Shown here in pieces: positions 62,869 through 64,000 of a DNA stretch of 64,000 nt. A model generated the notes under the pieces. It had not been told where the DNA came from. It saw only the letters and a list, made by a program, of their open reading frames with translations, and made no database searches. The DNA is from Pseudogracilibacillus auburnensis (GTDB lineage Bacteria > Bacillota > Bacilli > Bacillales > Amphibacillaceae). Position 1 is the first letter of the stretch, and each line of letters begins with the position of its first letter. The stretch is from positions 1 through 64,000 of the forward strand of contig NZ_QJJQ01000003.1 of NCBI RefSeq assembly GCF_003201975.1, written 5' to 3'. The position numbers were made by a program, and so were the translations under genes.

Positions 62869-63029
62869 TCTTGACTCTAACGCTACATCTACACCTTTAG
62901 CTATTTCGTTTAACTGCTCATCTATAACTGATTATTACTGCACAAGTCTCCGAATCAAAACCTAATTTAGCATCTACATATCCTATCTGCAACTTTATCT
63001 GGATGTCCCTCATTTATAGACTTAGATGT
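62869..63029 (-). pseudogene. metK: Relic of S-adenosylmethionine synthetase (metK)
   Basis: Translation of the minus strand gives TSKSINEGHPDKVAD, matching the MetK N-terminal ATP-binding motif TSESVTEGHPDK. A frame change leads to GYVDAKLGFDSETCAVI, matching the later MetK block GFDAETCAVL. After another frame change DEQLNEIAKGVDVALESR follows, matching DEQSADIAMGVDQALEAR of B. subtilis. About 60-70 codons between the first and second blocks are missing, and the rest of the gene is gone. It is clearly nonfunctional. Recognition rests on my recall of MetK motifs. Confidence 0.75.
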
Positions 63030-63332
63030 TAATCATCTTACTTTACCCAGATCATTACCCCAATTTTCCTTTTGCCTAACCTTCATGTACTACACATCCC
63101 TTTTATTTCGTGCTGTTAAATTATCTTCCATTTTATGTTATAATCAATTAAATATTTATTGAAAGAAGCGATCAACAATTAATACCAAAAATTCGAAAAT
63201 ATTTCTCTCTTTATCAAGTAATGACTAAATAAATGAGCCGAAAACTGTCAATAAACTTCCCTAAAAGGAATAGACACGAACTTTCGTATCCTTTGATCAA
63301 ACTTTAGTATAAATTAATGAAAGGGGTTAACG
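63030..63332. other. Decayed gene-free region
   Basis: AT-rich with no ORF. Upstream of the metK relic on the minus strand there is little further recognisable MetK sequence. I see no RNA gene. Confidence 0.35.
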
Positions 63333-63530
63333 ATGAATTATTTAGACTATGTAATAATTATTTTCGAGTTTCTATTATTCTGGTTTGTTTTTTTGTTTTT
63401 TTTAAGAGTAATACATAGATATCCACATAAAAATACGTCGGGTAATACTTGGAAAAAAGATATTATAGTGTCATTCATTCAGTGTATTGTAGTTTTGTTT
63501 AGTATGATTCTATTTCGCGAATATTTCTAA
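63333..63530 (+). CDS. Small hypothetical membrane protein
   Basis: A 65-residue frame with a good AAAGGGG ribosome site seven bases before the ATG. The product has two hydrophobic segments (about residues 5-27 and 43-61) joined by a basic, polar loop (HRYPHKNTSGNTWKKD). I do not recognise a family. It stands alone in a decayed region, and no promoter is obvious. Confidence 0.45.
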   Translation: MNYLDYVIIIFEFLLFWFVFLFFLRVIHRYPHKNTSGNTWKKDIIVSFIQCIVVLFSMILFREYF

Positions 63531-63652
63531 TTAGTAACCAAAAGGATAAAAACATATACAACAATATAGTTAAGTAATTTAGAAATTTCTATCGTAGTTT
63601 ACATTGTTTATACAGTAATATTCAGCATTAATTAGATTGGAGGAGGATTTCG

Positions 63653-63736
63653 ATGAAAAAGATGTTAGTTTCTTTTTCTTTTGCTTTTCTTCTAAGTTTT
63701 GTGTTATTTATTTCACCGGTATCAGCTAATGAATGA
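63653..63736 (+). pseudogene. Signal peptide ORF with early stop
   Basis: ATG at 63653 follows a strong GGAGGAGG site. The 27-codon frame encodes a classical secretion signal (basic MKKM, hydrophobic core, cleavage-like SPVSANE) and then stops at TGA immediately after the predicted cleavage site. Reading through the stop continues 27 more codons (KEFQDENLPFNK...) to 63820. This looks like a small secreted peptide gene inactivated by one nonsense change, although a true signal-only peptide cannot be excluded. Confidence 0.5.
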
Positions 63737-63820
63737 AAGGAATTCCAAGATGAAAATTTACCCTTCAATAAAATCCACCCAAGTTGTGTGGAAATAAATT
63801 TATTATCATTCTTATTTTAA

Positions 63821-64000
63821 ATTTTCCTTAATATATACCCTTTTTATCATTAGTTACTTTTAGTTCTACCTCGTAACATCATCATATTCATCTTCTTAAA
63901 ACCTCTTAGTACCCATCCAATGTTTGCTCGGCCAAAATTATATTAGAAACATCTGTTTTGGATGCTCCATTAATTCACCCGTCTTACTCCCTCAAATCTA
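63821..64000. other. AT-rich end of the window
   Basis: No gene can be supported. Short minus-strand segments could be relics, but I recognise no family. Confidence 0.3.

Overview
The window is a chromosomal segment of a low-GC, endospore-forming Firmicute of the family Bacillaceae. The evidence is the gene order, which follows the Bacillus subtilis ylb - dcw - ylm - pyr - ylo region, the sporulation genes (spoVD, spoVE, spoIIGA, sigE, sigG, ylbJ, rsfA), strong Shine-Dalgarno sites, frequent GTG/TTG starts, and T-box and PyrR leader RNAs. The intergenic repeat style resembles Oceanobacillus/Virgibacillus-like bacilli, but the genus cannot be fixed from the sequence alone.

Layout. 1-12.5 kb: rsmD, coaD, ylbJ, ylbL, tmcAL, ylbN, rpmF, a crotonase-family gene, rsfA, ylbP, panE, a DUF3397 gene and bshC. 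12.6-33.1 kb: the division and cell-wall (dcw) cluster mraZ-rsmH-ftsL-pbpB-spoVD-murE-murF-mraY-murD-spoVE, then an inverted block of three molybdenum-hydroxylase (xanthine-dehydrogenase-like) genes where B. subtilis has murG-murB, then divIB-ftsA-ftsZ. 33.5-36.1 kb: spoIIGA-sigE-sigG. 36.5-42.8 kb: ylmC, ylmE, sepF, ylmG, ylmH, divIVA and T-box-controlled ileS. 43.8-55.6 kb: lspA, an rluD-type gene, then pyrR-pyrB-pyrC-carA-carB-pyrK-pyrD-pyrF-pyrE for UMP synthesis, with two PyrR attenuators. 57-62.7 kb: a LysR regulator, rqcH and a Ca2+-type P-ATPase. 62.7-64 kb is decayed sequence with a metK relic and small ORFs.

The most notable coding observation is in the pyrimidine operon. The CarA glutaminase subunit has glycine (codon 49060-49062) in place of the catalytic cysteine, and its Asn-His-Gly substrate segment is also lost, while the CarB synthetase looks largely intact. 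This predicts an ammonia-dependent carbamoyl-phosphate synthetase or a decaying operon copy.

Other unusual structure includes: a terminator between murD and spoVE that overlaps the spoVE ribosome-binding site and competes with a perfect alternative hairpin; four copies (one cut by the window edge) of a roughly 0.5-kb foldback, MITE-like element with terminal inverted repeats, plus two degenerate relatives; a 91-bp tandem repeat with a compensatory stem change between sigG and ylmC; and a 51-bp tandem repeat after the LysR gene. Several genes usual for this neighbourhood in B. subtilis (ylbK, murG, murB, ylmD, ylyA, pyrP, the cysH operon) are absent. Some of the gaps are occupied by these repeats.
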